From contig CM066300.1 in assembly GCA_033807695.1 (NCBI GenBank), positions 1,488,001 through 1,552,000 of the forward strand: a DNA stretch of 64,000 nt. The letters are read 5' to 3'. Shown here piece by piece: positions 1 to 12,149 of this stretch. Each line of letters opens with the position of its first letter. Position 1 is the stretch's first letter. The position numbers were made by a program, and so were the translations under genes. Source of the stretch: Daedaleopsis sinensis. Its lineage: Eukaryota; Basidiomycota; Agaricomycetes; Polyporales; Polyporaceae. The notes beneath the pieces were generated by a model. It searched no databases and was not told the DNA's origin. It worked only from the letters and a program-made list of their open reading frames with translations.

Positions 1-3000
1 GCGACGCTCGATCCGTGGCCTGCAGACTGCGATTGCGGAGGGCTGGCTGATCCAGAGGGCGCGAGATATGTGCAGCTTCTCGCATGACAGGTACCGTCAG
101 GCGGCACAAGCCGAAGCTGAAAGCCAGCCCGACGAGACGATTGCCAAAATGTCGTTCCGGGTAGGTGTTTTGCCCTCTTAGAGACGGATCCATGACCCGA
201 TACTAATTCTTCGCACGGGCACAGATCATTCTTATGATGCTCCATGAGGCCACGCCGGACATCTATCGTATCACGGATCATGCCAAACGGTGAGTTATAT
301 CCCGCTCTTCCTCGGCGTTATCCGTCTGAACTTTCCGCAGGTGTTTGCCCCTTCTGCGTGAGTACGCCAAGCGAGACGAGCTGCTCGAGATGTCAATGGA
401 CGCTGGTGATTCTGCCAGAGCCCGAGGCGCGCATGAAGTATGTAGCTTCGACGCTGCTGTCTGTCGGAGACGATTCTTATCAGCGACCGCGCAGGTTGCT
501 CTCCAATCATACATGAATGCTCGATCGCTACTTGACGAGAACTCGTGGAAAACCGACCCTGTCCGCACAGCCTCCCTCTATGTCCGATTAGCTGAGTGCG
601 TTCCTCTGCCACTTGAGCACAGGACCCAGTTACTCATGCTAGTGGTTTAGGCTATACACGTGGAAGTCCGAGTTCACACTGTCCGACAATCTCCTCCAGG
701 AATGTCTGGCGCGGTGTGAGCATCCCGAAGAGAAGGCGCGGCTGCTCCGTCTGCGGTCACGGAACCACTGGATGCGAGGCAACTACACGGCGGCGCTGAG
801 CGACATCACGTTAGGGCTTCACCTCCTCGGCGTCGATGTCAACGCCGCTCCAACGCGGCGGGAGGCGGACATCATGTTCGAGCAAGTCAAGAACGAGATC
901 CTGGCCGTCGGCTTTGAAGACATCCTCGCGATCCCCCGCGCGCGCGACAGCCGTACGGATTTAGCCATCGCGTTGCTCAATGACGCAGGTGCGTGCGCCG
1001 CTAACCGCAGGCGCTCACGATCTGATGCCAGCTGTTACGTTAGGCACGAACGCGTATTGGAGCACCGGCGAGGGCTTCGCAGACGTGATTGGACTAACAG
1101 TAAGCAGCCCCCCTATAAAGCCCATCAAGGGGAATCCTGACTGGCAGCTGTCCCCAGACCATTCAGCTCGCATTACGGTAGGCACAGTGCCGTGTCTCAT
1201 CCGTGCAGGGCTGACCGATCTTCCATAGAGCCGGGATGTGCCCTGGTACTGCCCTTGGATTCTTTTGGGCTCTTGGAGGTAACGTCATTCAGAGTTCCTT
1301 CCAATCCCGCCACCGCTCAACGCGTGGCTATATAGCCGCGGCCGAGAGGCGAGAGCTTTTCCGCTTTTCTGCAGACCTCGGCAAGCTGGCGCTACGCATC
1401 GCGGACCAGTACGGGACCAGTTTCGAGAAGTGGTGAGTCGCTGTATGGTCCACTGGCAGGTACAAGGGCACGTTGACCGAGGCGTGCTTTGACAGTCGTG
1501 CGCTGTTGCTGTTCTCCATCATGGTGTCCGGCTTCGACAATGTGCATATTCGGGCGAACGTCCCGCGGCTGGAGGAGGCGATCAAGTACGGTCAGAGCGC
1601 TGGCGACAGGTGAGAGACATAATAGTCCAAGACAGCGGAGACGATGCACTGACGTGGTCGTTACCAGGATATACACGAGCTTTGCCACCGCGCATTTGAT
1701 CGTCACGAGGCTGTTCATCGGCGACCACTGTGAGCAACGGCTGGTAGGAATCTCGTTTGGAATGCAACGCTGATTTTGCGCAGTGAGCGAGCTTGTCGTG
1801 GCTGCCGAGGAGGTGGGTGCTATGGGGTACTTCTCAAGCAGGGACACGTTGGCTGAACTGCTCTACAGGCCGTATCCGACATTACGCTTTGGGCGCCCAG
1901 TGGAGACATCGCGATCTTGGCGCAGGGGACCCTGAACTGTGTTCGCGCCCTAGGCGGATATACGATTGCGCAGTCGGCCGACACGGCGTTTGATACAGAG
2001 ACGTTCAAGGAGTCCGAGTACTTGACTCAGTTGGACCAGCTCGGGCACATCAGGGTCGCGATGAACTGGTACAACGCGTTCAAGGTCGTCGGCTTGTTCT
2101 GTCTAGGATTTGTCGAGGAGGCGGCGGCGCTCGGCTTCCAGGTGTATGATACTCGGGACAGCAACCCCAAGTGAGTACTCGTCTGTGCATTCGGTATGCC
2201 ATGTGCTAACGTGCAGCCAGTCATCGACATACCCGATACGCACTATTCTTCCACAGCTTGGCCCTTATTCATTGCATTCGCAAAGGTGGTTTGTCGAATG
2301 AGGAGCGGGCGAAATATTACAAACAGATCGAGACCAACCAGTCGTATATCCGGAAGTAAGTCGTTTTGCGTCGTCTGCAATAATGTAGCTGAACTCTACG
2401 CAGGTGGTTATCTCCGAGTCCTGTCAATACGAGCACTTGGGTAGCGCTCATCGTACGTGTTCGCTTGTGGGCGCTTCCGAGATTAGTCACTGTTTCTCAC
2501 GTCGTTCTAGGACGCTGAGATGGCCTCATTGACGAACAATCCTGATGCGTTCAAGCTCTACGATGTGGCTGTCAAGTGAGTAGAGGGTAATGTGCTATCA
2601 AGCGGGGTCTGATGTCTCCTTAGGTTGGCTGTGAACAACGACTGGTTACTTGAAGGCGGGTGGGGCCTCTATCTGGTACGACGCTAGACTTTACCAATAT
2701 TGAAGTGACGCGCTGACGCCCATAAAGCAAGGGTCACACTTCGTCAGGTGCGGTGTGGAAGGTCTCGGCAGCGAGCTACAACGTCGCGGGATCTCCAGGC
2801 AAGCACAATGGGGAGCCCGTGGTCTTGTGTGAGTGCCCAATTTCGCTACGACAATACGACTCTGACGGTGACTGCAGCTCCTATCTTTCGTCACTATTAG
2901 AGACGCGCTCTCAGCCAGTGCCCCTCAAGCGACACATATTCTCAGCAGATGTTGCAGTACAAACAGACAGCGTCGTCATCACATCCCAGCCTTCGTTGCA

Positions 3001-6000
3001 GGGGCCGTTCGAGCGGACCAGTCTGGATTCAAGCGAAGAAGAGCAAATATCTACTCTCACCGCAGCTGACTTGGCCTCGATCCTGAAGTGGAGTAAGGAG
3101 ATTTCAGGCGACATCAATCTGTCGATGGCACTCCAACGCTTGACCGAGATCGCCACCGGTAAGGAGTCTGTCGGTCCCGAGTCTTCATGTACTGAATTCA
3201 TCGTATTCAGAGATCTCGGTCAGTCAGAATACCTGTGTTGTGATTGCCCGCGAGGCTGGTGACTACACGGTGGCGACGAGCATGAACCCTCCTGAGGCTT
3301 GTAAGGTTCATGAGTGAGTACAGTGCTATCTCCACCTAGCACCATCCAAACATTCTGCGCCAGGAATCCCCTCCCTATTCGGTCTATTTCGGATCCGCTG
3401 CGAAGGACGATCATCCAACATGGTGAATACGCACAAGATTGGTTAGCATTCTTCCACTGAAGCTTTTCCCCTCGCCAGCCTTGAACACCAAGGAGCGTGT
3501 CTACTACGAAGACATTGCGTCAGAGCCTCGGTTCGCCTCGGAAGCTCAACAATCCCCCCATCGCTCCGTCATTTGCATCCCAATCTTCAGTAACCGTGGT
3601 CAGACATTCGGCGCTGTCTATCTCGCGTCGAAATACGCATTCTCGCCTAATATCGTGACGATGTTGACCCTCCTATGTCAGCAAGCGAGCATCGGTATAT
3701 CGAATGCTCTCTTGTTCCGATCGGTGCAAGCGGGCACAAAGGAGAATCTGAAGATGATTTCGGCCCAGAGGGACGCGCTTGAAGCTGCAAGGAAAAGTCG
3801 CGAAGACGCTCTCAAGGCGACAAAGGTAGCATTTCCAGCTTTCAACGATCATGTTCAATTACTTATCCGGCCTGTAGATTAAGAGTAACTTCCTCGCCTC
3901 GATGAGTCACGAGCTTCGAACTCCTTTCAGGTGAAGTCTCAATCTGGTGACGACGTACGCACATGCTAATGGTCCATCAGTTCTTTCTATGGTCTCTTGG
4001 ATATCTTGAGCGGTACGGACCTGAATCCAGGCCAACGGGAAATCGGTGAGTGCGTTTATCAACTGGAGGGGTTCGTATCATTCATCGAAGTTCTTAGTGC
4101 AAACCGCGAAGCAGTCCTGCGAGCTGTTGTTGAAGGTATGTAATGTAAACACAGTCTATGCCGTCATAGCTCACCTCGCTCCAGATCATCGACTCCATTC
4201 TCGACTACAGCAAGCTAGAAGCAGATGGTATGTTTTCTCTTTCACATACATCACGAGTATTCTGACCCTCGCCCGCAGCTGTCAAGCTCGAGTACTCTGG
4301 GTTCTTTGTGGAAAATTTGCTAGCTGTAAGTAGTAGACAGATCCGCCGGCACAACTGTTCTGCTGACCTGTACTCTAGGATTGCATGGAGCTCCTCCTTC
4401 CTATGGCTGCCAAGAAACTGGACTTGTCGTTCAATATCGAGCCCAGTGTCCCTTCATGTAAGACTCTCACTTTGTGGATTTTTATCTTCTCCTCAATTGT
4501 TTGCGCTCTAGGGGTGAAGGCGGACTATGCTCGCATACGTCAAGTTCTGATGAATTTGATTGGTAATGCTGTCAAATTCACGGCAAATGGTTTCGTGCGA
4601 GTTATATGTGCCCTTGACTGGACTGCGGCAAGAACTGCAACAGATGTTTCCTTGAAATTCTCCATCCAGTGCGTGTTATCTTATGTCTCTGTTGGACGTC
4701 TGCCTGATAGGTTGACAGGGATACCGGCATTGGCCTAAGCGCAACGTAAGCAGAACACTCGTATCACCCGACTCCGCACTAACTGTGCTCTATAGTGACG
4801 TCGACTCGCTCTTCGTTCCCTTCCAGCAGGCTGACAACTCCTCTACACGTCGCTTTGGTGGCACTGGTCTTGGTCTGTCCATCTCACGTCAACTGGTGAA
4901 GTTGATGGGAGGGGTTATCGGCGTTGAGTCTGAGCTCGGCGTTGGTTCGACGTTCTGGTTCACGATCCCAGTGAAGATATTTGAATCAGAAGAGTCACAG
5001 CAGGTAAGGTGCCGTCTATAACGATGAGAACCGTTGCTGACTTGGTATGCAGGCTCTGGCAGAAGTGGAGAGGCTCAAATCACACCTCATGCAACCCCAG
5101 CCAATACGCTTGCTCGTCAGCTCTAGGTCTTCCGCGACGCAGGCAATGCTGAACACCATGTTCAGCGGGTTTAAAGTCATCACGGTCTCCTCCATCAACG
5201 AAGCGGAAGAACATCTGCGCAGTTCAGAATTCGTCCCACAACCGCTTGACTTCGTCCTACTAGATGATCAATCGGAAACTCATGCCGACGACCTCGCGCG
5301 AGTCTTGCGGTCTCTCCCTTATCCCTCCCTACGAGATACAAAGGTCATCCATCTGTTCACCCCGACGACCGACAACCTGGCAGGCGCGCCGATGCTCAGG
5401 AACGGCATGGAAGCGCTGCCAGGCCTTGTCCGGATGACGAAGCCACCTCGTCAGCACAAGTTGCTCCAGATGCTCGCGAGTATGAAGAATCTGGATCCGT
5501 TGCCTGCGAAGCGCCTAGTGAACGCGTCGGAGGTGCGAGAAGAGGAAGCGCTAGCTCAGCGGACGCTGTTCGGGAACGTTTTGGTGGCAGAAGACAACCC
5601 GGTCGCACAGAAGCTGCTGGTCAAGCAGCTGGAACGGTACGATCTCGCCGTGGTGGCGACATCTAATGGGGAGGAGGCATTAGCGGGTGCGTGGCGCTTT
5701 TCCTTTCGTCGTCTCTCTCACTGACGGAGCTATCGATAGAATGGGAAAGGCACGAACCTGGCTACTTCAGTGTTGCCCTCTTTGACCACCGTGCGTCTTT
5801 CATGCCATGTTGCTAGATTTCGTGCTGACCAAGTATCTTAGACATGCCAATATGCGATGGCGTCGAGGCCTGTAAACGACTACGCATCTTGGAGGGCAAA
5901 CGTAAGGTGGACATCCTATTGCCCAGTGAGTCGGAAGTGAAGCGTACTTTGTGGTCGTTGCTGACAAGGAGATAGTTGTTGCCTTGAGCGCAGATTGCCA

Positions 6001-6199
6001 GGAGTCCACGAAGCAGCTATGTCTCAGTGCCGGAATGAACGGTTTCTTCAGCAAGCCACTCAAGAAGAGTATGTTTTACCCGTCTCCTCCCGCACGCTCC
6101 AACACTGACGTGAACTCAGACGACCTGCTATCACTTCTTGGGATGTTTGGTCCCTCAATACCCATTGCCCGCTCGGATCCGCCTCCAACACCACCCTAG
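1..6199 (+). CDS. Hybrid histidine kinase, group X type (3' part; gene begins upstream of window)
   Basis: Stress/redox-type phosphorelay sensor kinase, probably cytosolic since no membrane segment is seen. The first exon (frame 2) reads [10 protein letters not shown], typical of the end of the AAA-like ATPase region of Mak2/Mak3/Chk1-type kinases. A helical TPR-like stretch follows (about 340-1000: [21 protein letters not shown]). A GAF domain lies around 3200-3740 ([22 protein letters not shown]). The H-box [11 protein letters not shown] (about 3900-3960) is interrupted by an intron. The ATPase N-box ([14 protein letters not shown], about 4530) and G-box ([13 protein letters not shown], about 4860) are present. 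The receiver domain starts at about 5560 ([14 protein letters not shown]), has acceptor Asp in LFDHHMP split by an intron at about 5789, and Lys in FFSKPLK. Stop at 6197-6199. There are about 20 short introns. Known family: group X enzymes carry an N-terminal Ser/Thr kinase-like domain, which would lie outside this window. All phosphorelay residues look intact. Confidence 0.93.
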
Positions 6200-6530
6200 T
6201 AGCATACAATCCGCCACAGTCCATCTTGTCGGTCTGCTATCGGTCGCATTTCTCTACACTTCTATCACCCTCCCGCCTGTTGTACCGTATCGCCTCGTCT
6301 ACTACAATATCCGATTGTATTGCGCATCCTCCCTCACGATCTACATGCATGTAGTCCTGTATTCCCCTTTGATCACTACGCACACACTGGACACGGACAC
6401 ACCCTGTGCTACAACATACTGTCGATATCAGAAATACACACGCCTATGTTAGTCGAACCGTAGAGTTGATCAGAGCCGTTTGAATTGCTCTAGTACTGGA
6501 TAGTCTACAGTTGTCAGTAGCAGTTCCTAC
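6200..6530. other. Convergent 3' intergenic region
   Basis: 330 bp between the stop codons of the histidine kinase and the MFS transporter, which face each other. It is pyrimidine-rich and holds only the two 3' UTRs; no gene is seen. Confidence 0.7.
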
Positions 6531-8769
6531 TTAATGCACTTCCGTGGTAGCCGAGTCGCCTCCTTCGGTGGCGTTTGAACGGCTTGGCGAACGGGACAGA
6601 AACCTCCTGAGCAGTGGCCGTTCGCCGAAGGAGCAGAGCGTAATTACGAGGCCGACGACGATTAGACCGAGGTCCACAAGGGACAGCGCCATCCATCCGC
6701 GAGAAACATGGTCATACAACTGAGCCATGGCCAACCGAGTGAGCGATAGTGCGACAGGACGCCATACATAGCAAGTAGACGTACCTGTCCGCCGATCACA
6801 GGGCCGACTGACGCGACACTAGTGTTCAACGACTTTGCGGACTATGAGCGAAGTGGGCCCAGCTTACCTGCAGAGCCGATCCCGTATGCGACGTTGAACG
6901 CGCCGTACATGTGTCCATCTGCGTACATGCCAGTGGTGAGAGTCGACATCGTGGGCAGATGGCACAGTACTCACATCCGACACCTTCGAGGCTGCGCGTC
7001 GCCGCGGCGAGCTCTGCCGTCACCGGAGAGATAAGAGCGGCCGAGAAAAAGTCTGCGCGGTCGAGAAGGGCAGCGCGCGTGCCAGTAAGCGTGACAGCTC
7101 CGTGAGTATAGTAAGGATGCAGTGAGGCGACTGACTGAGGAGCGCGAACATAGCGATGAAGTACGCCAGCGGGCCTTTGATGAAGATGAGGATGTAGAAC
7201 GGCATAGAGCCGACCATGCACACAAGCGTGCTCGCAATCGTGCCACCTCGATCGGCGTACCACCCTGTCAGCGGCGAGGCTGGGGATAAACTAGGTGAGC
7301 GACACAGGGTTTCCACGATTGGTGGACGAGAGCATACAGATGAATGACGGGACGATCGCAGCGATGTATATGAGACCGACTTTAGAGACGTTGAGACCGT
7401 AGGTGGATTGCAGGTAGAGGGGCAATGCGGGCTCTTGGCTCGTGACGATGAGACTATTTACTGGTGAGAATACAGACAACGCAGGGACTGCGCGAGACTG
7501 TAACGCACCCATAGATGAGGGACAAGCACACTGGCGCCATGGCGCGCGGGGACTTGAGAAGCCGAAGCAATAGCCCCAATATCGACAAGTGGGGCGCAAC
7601 GCTTGGCTCGCTCGTGCGCGGAGCGTCGGATGGCGGGGCAGCCTCTTGGTCGGCAGGCTGACTCGGAGCAGTATGTTCTGCAGGAGGCTGCTGCTTTTCC
7701 GCGTCCGCGGTTGCGCCGTACGCACGACCCCGAGATGTCCTCTTGTTCTCGACGAGAGCTTGCAGCGAGCCGTCCCATCGTGCAGCCTCGGGGCGTTCGA
7801 TGATCAGCAATCGACAGATGAACTCCACCGCCGTGATGATTATACCGAAGATGAACGGGCCACGGAAACCGAAGTTCTCATCGAGGGCGCCGGCCACGGG
7901 AGGACCGACAAGGAACCTAGACCAAGCGATTGTGACTGGGGCCCGATGGCGAAGCAAGCTAACACACGTACCCTAGGGACATCCCCATCATGACGAGCCC
8001 CAGTTGTTCTGGCGTATGGAGGGTGAGTACTGTGAAATAAATCATTCTAAGTTTACGGCTATGATGGGGTACTTACTGCCAACGATCGCTTCGGGAACAG
8101 TGTCACACCTGGAGGGTCGTCAGCATTCATTTCGCGGGTTAGGTCCAACTGTTGCTCACACCAAGGCCAGACCAACGACCCAGATGACGGACGCGCTGAC
8201 GCCTTGACAGACACGGGCAAGGGCCATGACCCAGTAGGTCGGGGCCTCCATCAGCATTATCTGGGATCCAATTAGGGAGAGTTGTCCGAGGAGCAGCGGG
8301 ATCTTTCTGTTCTTGAATCGTTCAGAGAGGTAGGCGATAGGAGGCGTTGCTAGGTGATTGATTGTGAATACCGAGTCTGGAATTTGAAAACGTATATGTC
8401 GATTGCGCAAAGCTCACATATCACAATCGCGGCGGACTTGAGATATGTGTGCGTAAGCTTGCGAAGTACTGAATAGTTATGGACGACATTACACGCACAT
8501 ATGCGAACAGGAGCCAGCCGACAAGACCGGAAACACCTGCATAACCGAGCTCCTGAAGCCGGAATGGTATGATGGGCACGATCATCGAGTAGACAAGAAT
8601 GTCGGTTGTTATTCCTGAGCTCAACTAGCATTAGCAAGTAAGAGTTGTCCTACAGCACAAAAAGGTACCTATGCCGACCGCTAGTACATCGAGTAAGTCA
8701 GTACTATGAAATGTTCTTCAAAAAAGTGATCGTGTACCAAGAGTGATAAACCATATTGAGCTTCTCCAT
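6531..8769 (-). CDS. Major facilitator superfamily transporter (DHA1/VMAT-like)
   Basis: Predicted 12-helix proton-coupled small-molecule exporter. Read on the minus strand, exons give LSSGITTDILVYSMIVPIIP for helix 1. Then come AYLSERFKNRKIPLLLGQL for the conserved loop 2/3 motif (normally a G-x-L-a-D-r-x-G type motif) and ARVCQGVSASVIWVVGLAL for helices 4/5. After helix 6 (GPFIFGIIITAVEFICRLL) a long acidic/Pro-rich cytosolic loop follows (about 7750-7600), as expected for the central loop. The second half contains GWYADRGGTIASTLVC, the loop 8/9 repeat of the motif, and ends SNATEGGDSATTEVH. The start at 8769 gives MEKLNMVYHS and needs a 34-bp first intron, so the N-terminus is uncertain; the rest of the frame is good. 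Substrate cannot be inferred. Known relatives are basidiomycete MFS proteins near the vesicular amine/polyspecific drug exporter group. Confidence 0.85.
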
Positions 8770-9750
8770 TGCAAGCCCAATGGACGGCGCCGGTCATTGG
8801 CTTGAGTACTGTGTGTCACGCCCATGCTTAGTGGTTGTTGAAGGCGTCGGCGGACTAGCGACTCGGACCGTACGGTCTTGAGTATTTAAGTATACTCCTG
8901 AGGCTCAGAGTGACTAGAGCGGCCGGTGATGTACGACGTCCGTCTTAGTAGTCGTACGACCAGGCAGCTTTCAAAGCTGTAGGTACTTGGCTAGCGACTA
9001 GCGGAAGCTCCGACTCAAGACGGCCAGAAAATATTCGGAGGAGGAGGTTGAAGAGGACCCAGAGCTGACATCCCTGGAAGAACCGAAAATTGACCCTCCA
9101 GAGGGCCAAAAATCGATGAAGCGCCAGCTTAACGCCCACAAATTTGCCTTACAAGGCAGCTGGTACAACGACTTCGCTATATATAGTATCACTGAAAAGT
9201 GCTTAAATGTCGATTTTACCGGATGTCACATCGAACCGGATATGCACTGCAGCTACTGGTGTGCTGACAGTGACATCATAGCAAGTACATACTGCTTGTC
9301 GTGTTCAGCATCCGACAGACTACTATGGCGTGAGTGCACTGGGTAGTGCCCGGTCTTGTTGCATATGCGCCAGACATCAAGGTGGCCCCGAGATTACGCA
9401 TTCGAACGTGACTCAGGCGGGAGGAGGACAACCGCGCGGGACTCCGACGGAGGAGCAGAACCGCCGAACGACGTGTGGTTCAATCGGCAAAGACTTTGTC
9501 AGGACTAGATTTTGCTTATGATAAGCGGCTGAAGAGGCTGAAACATCATAGACATGAGGTGTGTTCGCTTAATACGAGTCATCGACGCCAAATCGACGCA
9601 GTTATAGATCACGACGAGGAGTCATAGTACTACCATCGGATACGCTTAAAGGGCGAAGGCGTTCACCACTGGTGCGCCCTTCAACGTTCAACCTCCTGCT
9701 ATCGACTACCATCTACACATCAGCTCTCAAGCTTTCAGATCTCAGAAACG
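8770..9750. other. Divergent intergenic/promoter region
   Basis: About 980 bp between the divergent MFS and acetyltransferase genes. There is a TATA-like TATTTAAGTATA near 8882 on the MFS side and a CGTTCAACGTTCAAC motif near 9683, 65 bp before the acetyltransferase ATG. No gene is seen. Confidence 0.5.
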
Positions 9751-10530
9751 ATGGCTTTCGTCAATTCCTACAAACCATCCCCCCCACCTATCCTCGCGGA
9801 GGATGAGCTCTACGGACCAACCCCATACGATATCAACTTCGCCTGGCCCCTCCACGAGGAGACACTGAAAACCGACCGTCTCAAACTTGTCCCTTTCGTG
9901 CCCTCGGTCCACGCCGAGACGTACTGGGCCAACGTCAAAGACCGCCCCGAGCTCTTCCGGTTCTTCCCCCGCTTCCTCTCCACCCTCGCCGAGTTCCTCA
10001 CCTGGGCGGAGCTCACGATCCGGCGCAACCCCGAGCTCCTCCTCCTCGCGATGATCGACACGACGCGGCCCGACGCAGAGCACCCTGATTGGGGCGGGAG
10101 CCTCGCGGGCGTCCTCACGTTCTGCAACACCGTCGCGCAGAACCTCACGACCGAGGTCGGGTACATCGTCGTCTTCCCCGAGGCGCAGCACACGCACGTC
10201 GCGAAGGAGATGGTCGCGCTGTGCCTGCGCTACCTCCTCAGCCTCCCCGGCGCGTCGCCGCCCGGGATAGGCTTCCGCCGCGTGCAGTGGTGCGCGCACC
10301 CGGGCAACGCGCCGTCGGTCGGGCTCGCGGAGCGCATGTGGTTCAGGAGGGAAGGGACGATTAGGTACCTGTGGGTGCTCCCGGATGTGCTGTCGCACAT
10401 GGGTGACAAGGGGCGCGAAGGAGACGTGTACTCGGGGAGGGGCGGGAGGCACACGGCAGTGCTGTCGGTGTGTTGGGACGACTGGGAAGGGGGCGTCAAG
10501 GAGAAAGTCGAGGCGTTGTTGGAGAGGTGA
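9751..10530 (+). CDS. GNAT-family N-acetyltransferase (RimJ/RimL-like)
   Basis: Single-exon 259-residue protein. After an N-terminal extension, LKTDRLKLVPFVPSVHAETY is the typical first strand of the Acetyltransf_3 fold. LAGVLTFCNTVAQNLTTEVG and YIVVFPEAQHTHVAKEMVAL match strands 4/5 and the acyl-CoA binding turn, although the usual R/Q-x-x-G-x-G/A loop is degenerate (Q-H-T-H-V-A). GFRRVQWCAHPGNAPSVGLA (around residues 180-200) is the conserved 'W.....N.aS..lAer.GF' end of the fold. Cytosolic, substrate unknown. The ATG is preceded by AAACG; the frame is strongly GC3-rich, unlike the overlapping frames. Agaricomycetes have large families of these proteins, many in accessory or secondary-metabolism settings. 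Confidence 0.88.
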   Translation: MAFVNSYKPSPPPILAEDELYGPTPYDINFAWPLHEETLKTDRLKLVPFVPSVHAETYWANVKDRPELFRFFPRFLSTLAEFLTWAELTIRRNPELLLLAMIDTTRPDAEHPDWGGSLAGVLTFCNTVAQNLTTEVGYIVVFPEAQHTHVAKEMVALCLRYLLSLPGASPPGIGFRRVQWCAHPGNAPSVGLAERMWFRREGTIRYLWVLPDVLSHMGDKGREGDVYSGRGGRHTAVLSVCWDDWEGGVKEKVEALLER

Positions 10531-11114
10531 ATGGGGATTGTCGCCTGAAAATGTCTCAAATGTGCATTACTGTGCATCGTGAGCGATGTGCATAATTGAA
10601 GTGTATATCCGACCAAATGGGGACAGAAGTGAGATCAGCGTCCTTTAACCACCTCACATATAGTCCTCTTTTACGTGCAGAAGGTTATCCGAGAGCAGCT
10701 GTTGAGTAGCATCATTGAGCTGTGCCGCTATGATCCAGCCGTGTTGTACGGCATGATCTAATAGTCTGGACGACATTGAGAGGCATTAAGAGCGGAGAGA
10801 ACGGGGATTGGGCGAAGCGCGCGAGATGGCGGAAAAAGTGGGCGTAAAGACGCCCCCGAGACATCATCGCAAACGGCAATCCTATTACATACTTGCCTTC
10901 ATACTTGCAATGGGCAGCACCACACACGATAGGTCGAACGGCAGGCCAATCTCATGTGTTGAGTCTACTTGGGCATGGCATACTACTGCATACATGAGGA
11001 AGCCGTTTTCTGCTGGTGCCGGCGCGCCATCGCAGCGCCACGATGGTGCCGAGGGGATGGAATAGAGAGAACCGAAAGCGAGAGCGAGCAGAGACGCAGG
11101 ACACTACGGGAGGC
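10531..11114. other. Convergent 3' intergenic region
   Basis: 584 bp between the acetyltransferase stop and the RPS29 stop. It contains both 3' UTRs; no coding signal is seen. Confidence 0.6.
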
Positions 11115-11513
11115 TCATCGTGTCTGCAAAGTCGGGAGTCAGACCAGGGAGCTCCGCGCGATGTACGAGGGACGGTGCGCACCTTCTGGAAGCCGATGGC
11201 AGCCGACTTCTCGCGGAAGCACTGACGGCAGAGGTCAAGGCCGTACTTGCGGATGAGGCCAGCTTGGTGGGCGCAGAGCCGGCTGTGGGGGTCGACGGCG
11301 GTCAGCTCTCACTCTGTGCGTGTGTGCGTGAAGCCTTGCATCCCCCGCTCCGCCCTTCCCTTCTTCCCGCTCCCCCGACATCCTCCACGAATGCCAAATG
11401 CCAACTCCCTTCCGCTGCAGACCCTGGCAGAGGTATAGAAATGATACTCACCACTGGCGGGCACCCTTGCCGTACTTGCGGGGGCGGGAGAACCAAACGG
11501 CGTCGTGGGTCAT
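11115..11513 (-). CDS. RPS29: 40S ribosomal protein S29 (uS14)
   Basis: Small-subunit zinc-binding ribosomal protein. Three exons on the minus strand. Exon 1, from the ATG at 11513, reads [20 protein letters not shown]. The donor is TG|GTGAGT, and exon 2 continues [20 protein letters not shown] and [15 protein letters not shown] last mini-exon adds TR and a TGA at 11115-11117. Length (56 residues) and the C-x2-C-x14-C-x2-C zinc site match the family, whose yeast members end in a similar short basic tail. The protein was missed as a simple reading frame because introns of about 165 and 60 bp split it. Expected to be highly expressed; a 5' UTR intron may exist near 11530-11610 but I cannot prove it. 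It diverges from the DNA glycosylase gene. Confidence 0.93.
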
Positions 11514-12149
11514 TTTGTATGATCTTGAAGAGCGGAGGTGCTTTTCGAATTACGACAACAGTCCGACAGTTGGTAACAGTAGCGAAAGCGAGAAGATGAG
11601 TACGACGTACCTTGTCCGGGGGATGGGGAGAGGCCTTGCCGTTGGCTATCAGTGAGCGCGATAGTTTGTGTTGTCCTGTACAGTATCTCCCGCCATATTA
11701 AGGTTCAGAAGCATTTGGAGCTCCGACTGGACATTGCCGAGAAGCCTGGTGACTGTCACAGTCACGTTAAGGTAACCGCATCACCCGGGCGCTTCGTTGG
11801 CTAGAAGCTTGAACTTGAGACTCACCTGCTAGTGCTACCAGTGCTTCAGATGGCCTAAGGCGACGCTCTATTCAATGACACCAAGTAGCAAGAAACATAC
11901 TAGCTGAGGTATATCATCCCCTAGGTTCGACCGCTGCGTCGCATGCTTGTCTTGACCGGTCGAATGACGTCAGCATACACGGTTCCTCAGGGGTTTCGCT
12001 TCATTGAATGTTCGTCGAATCATATACATAAAATAACGCGCTGCACATGGTTGAGGTTGAGACGCGCTCATCATTTTATGCCTTCCCTCAGACCGCTCGG
12101 GACGACACACCTTGCCAGCTATATCTCGACCTACGCTTATCAACACTCA
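11514..12149. other. Divergent promoter region RPS29 / Fpg
   Basis: 636 bp shared upstream region of two divergent genes. It should hold the RPS29 5' UTR and both promoters. I see no further gene. Confidence 0.5.
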
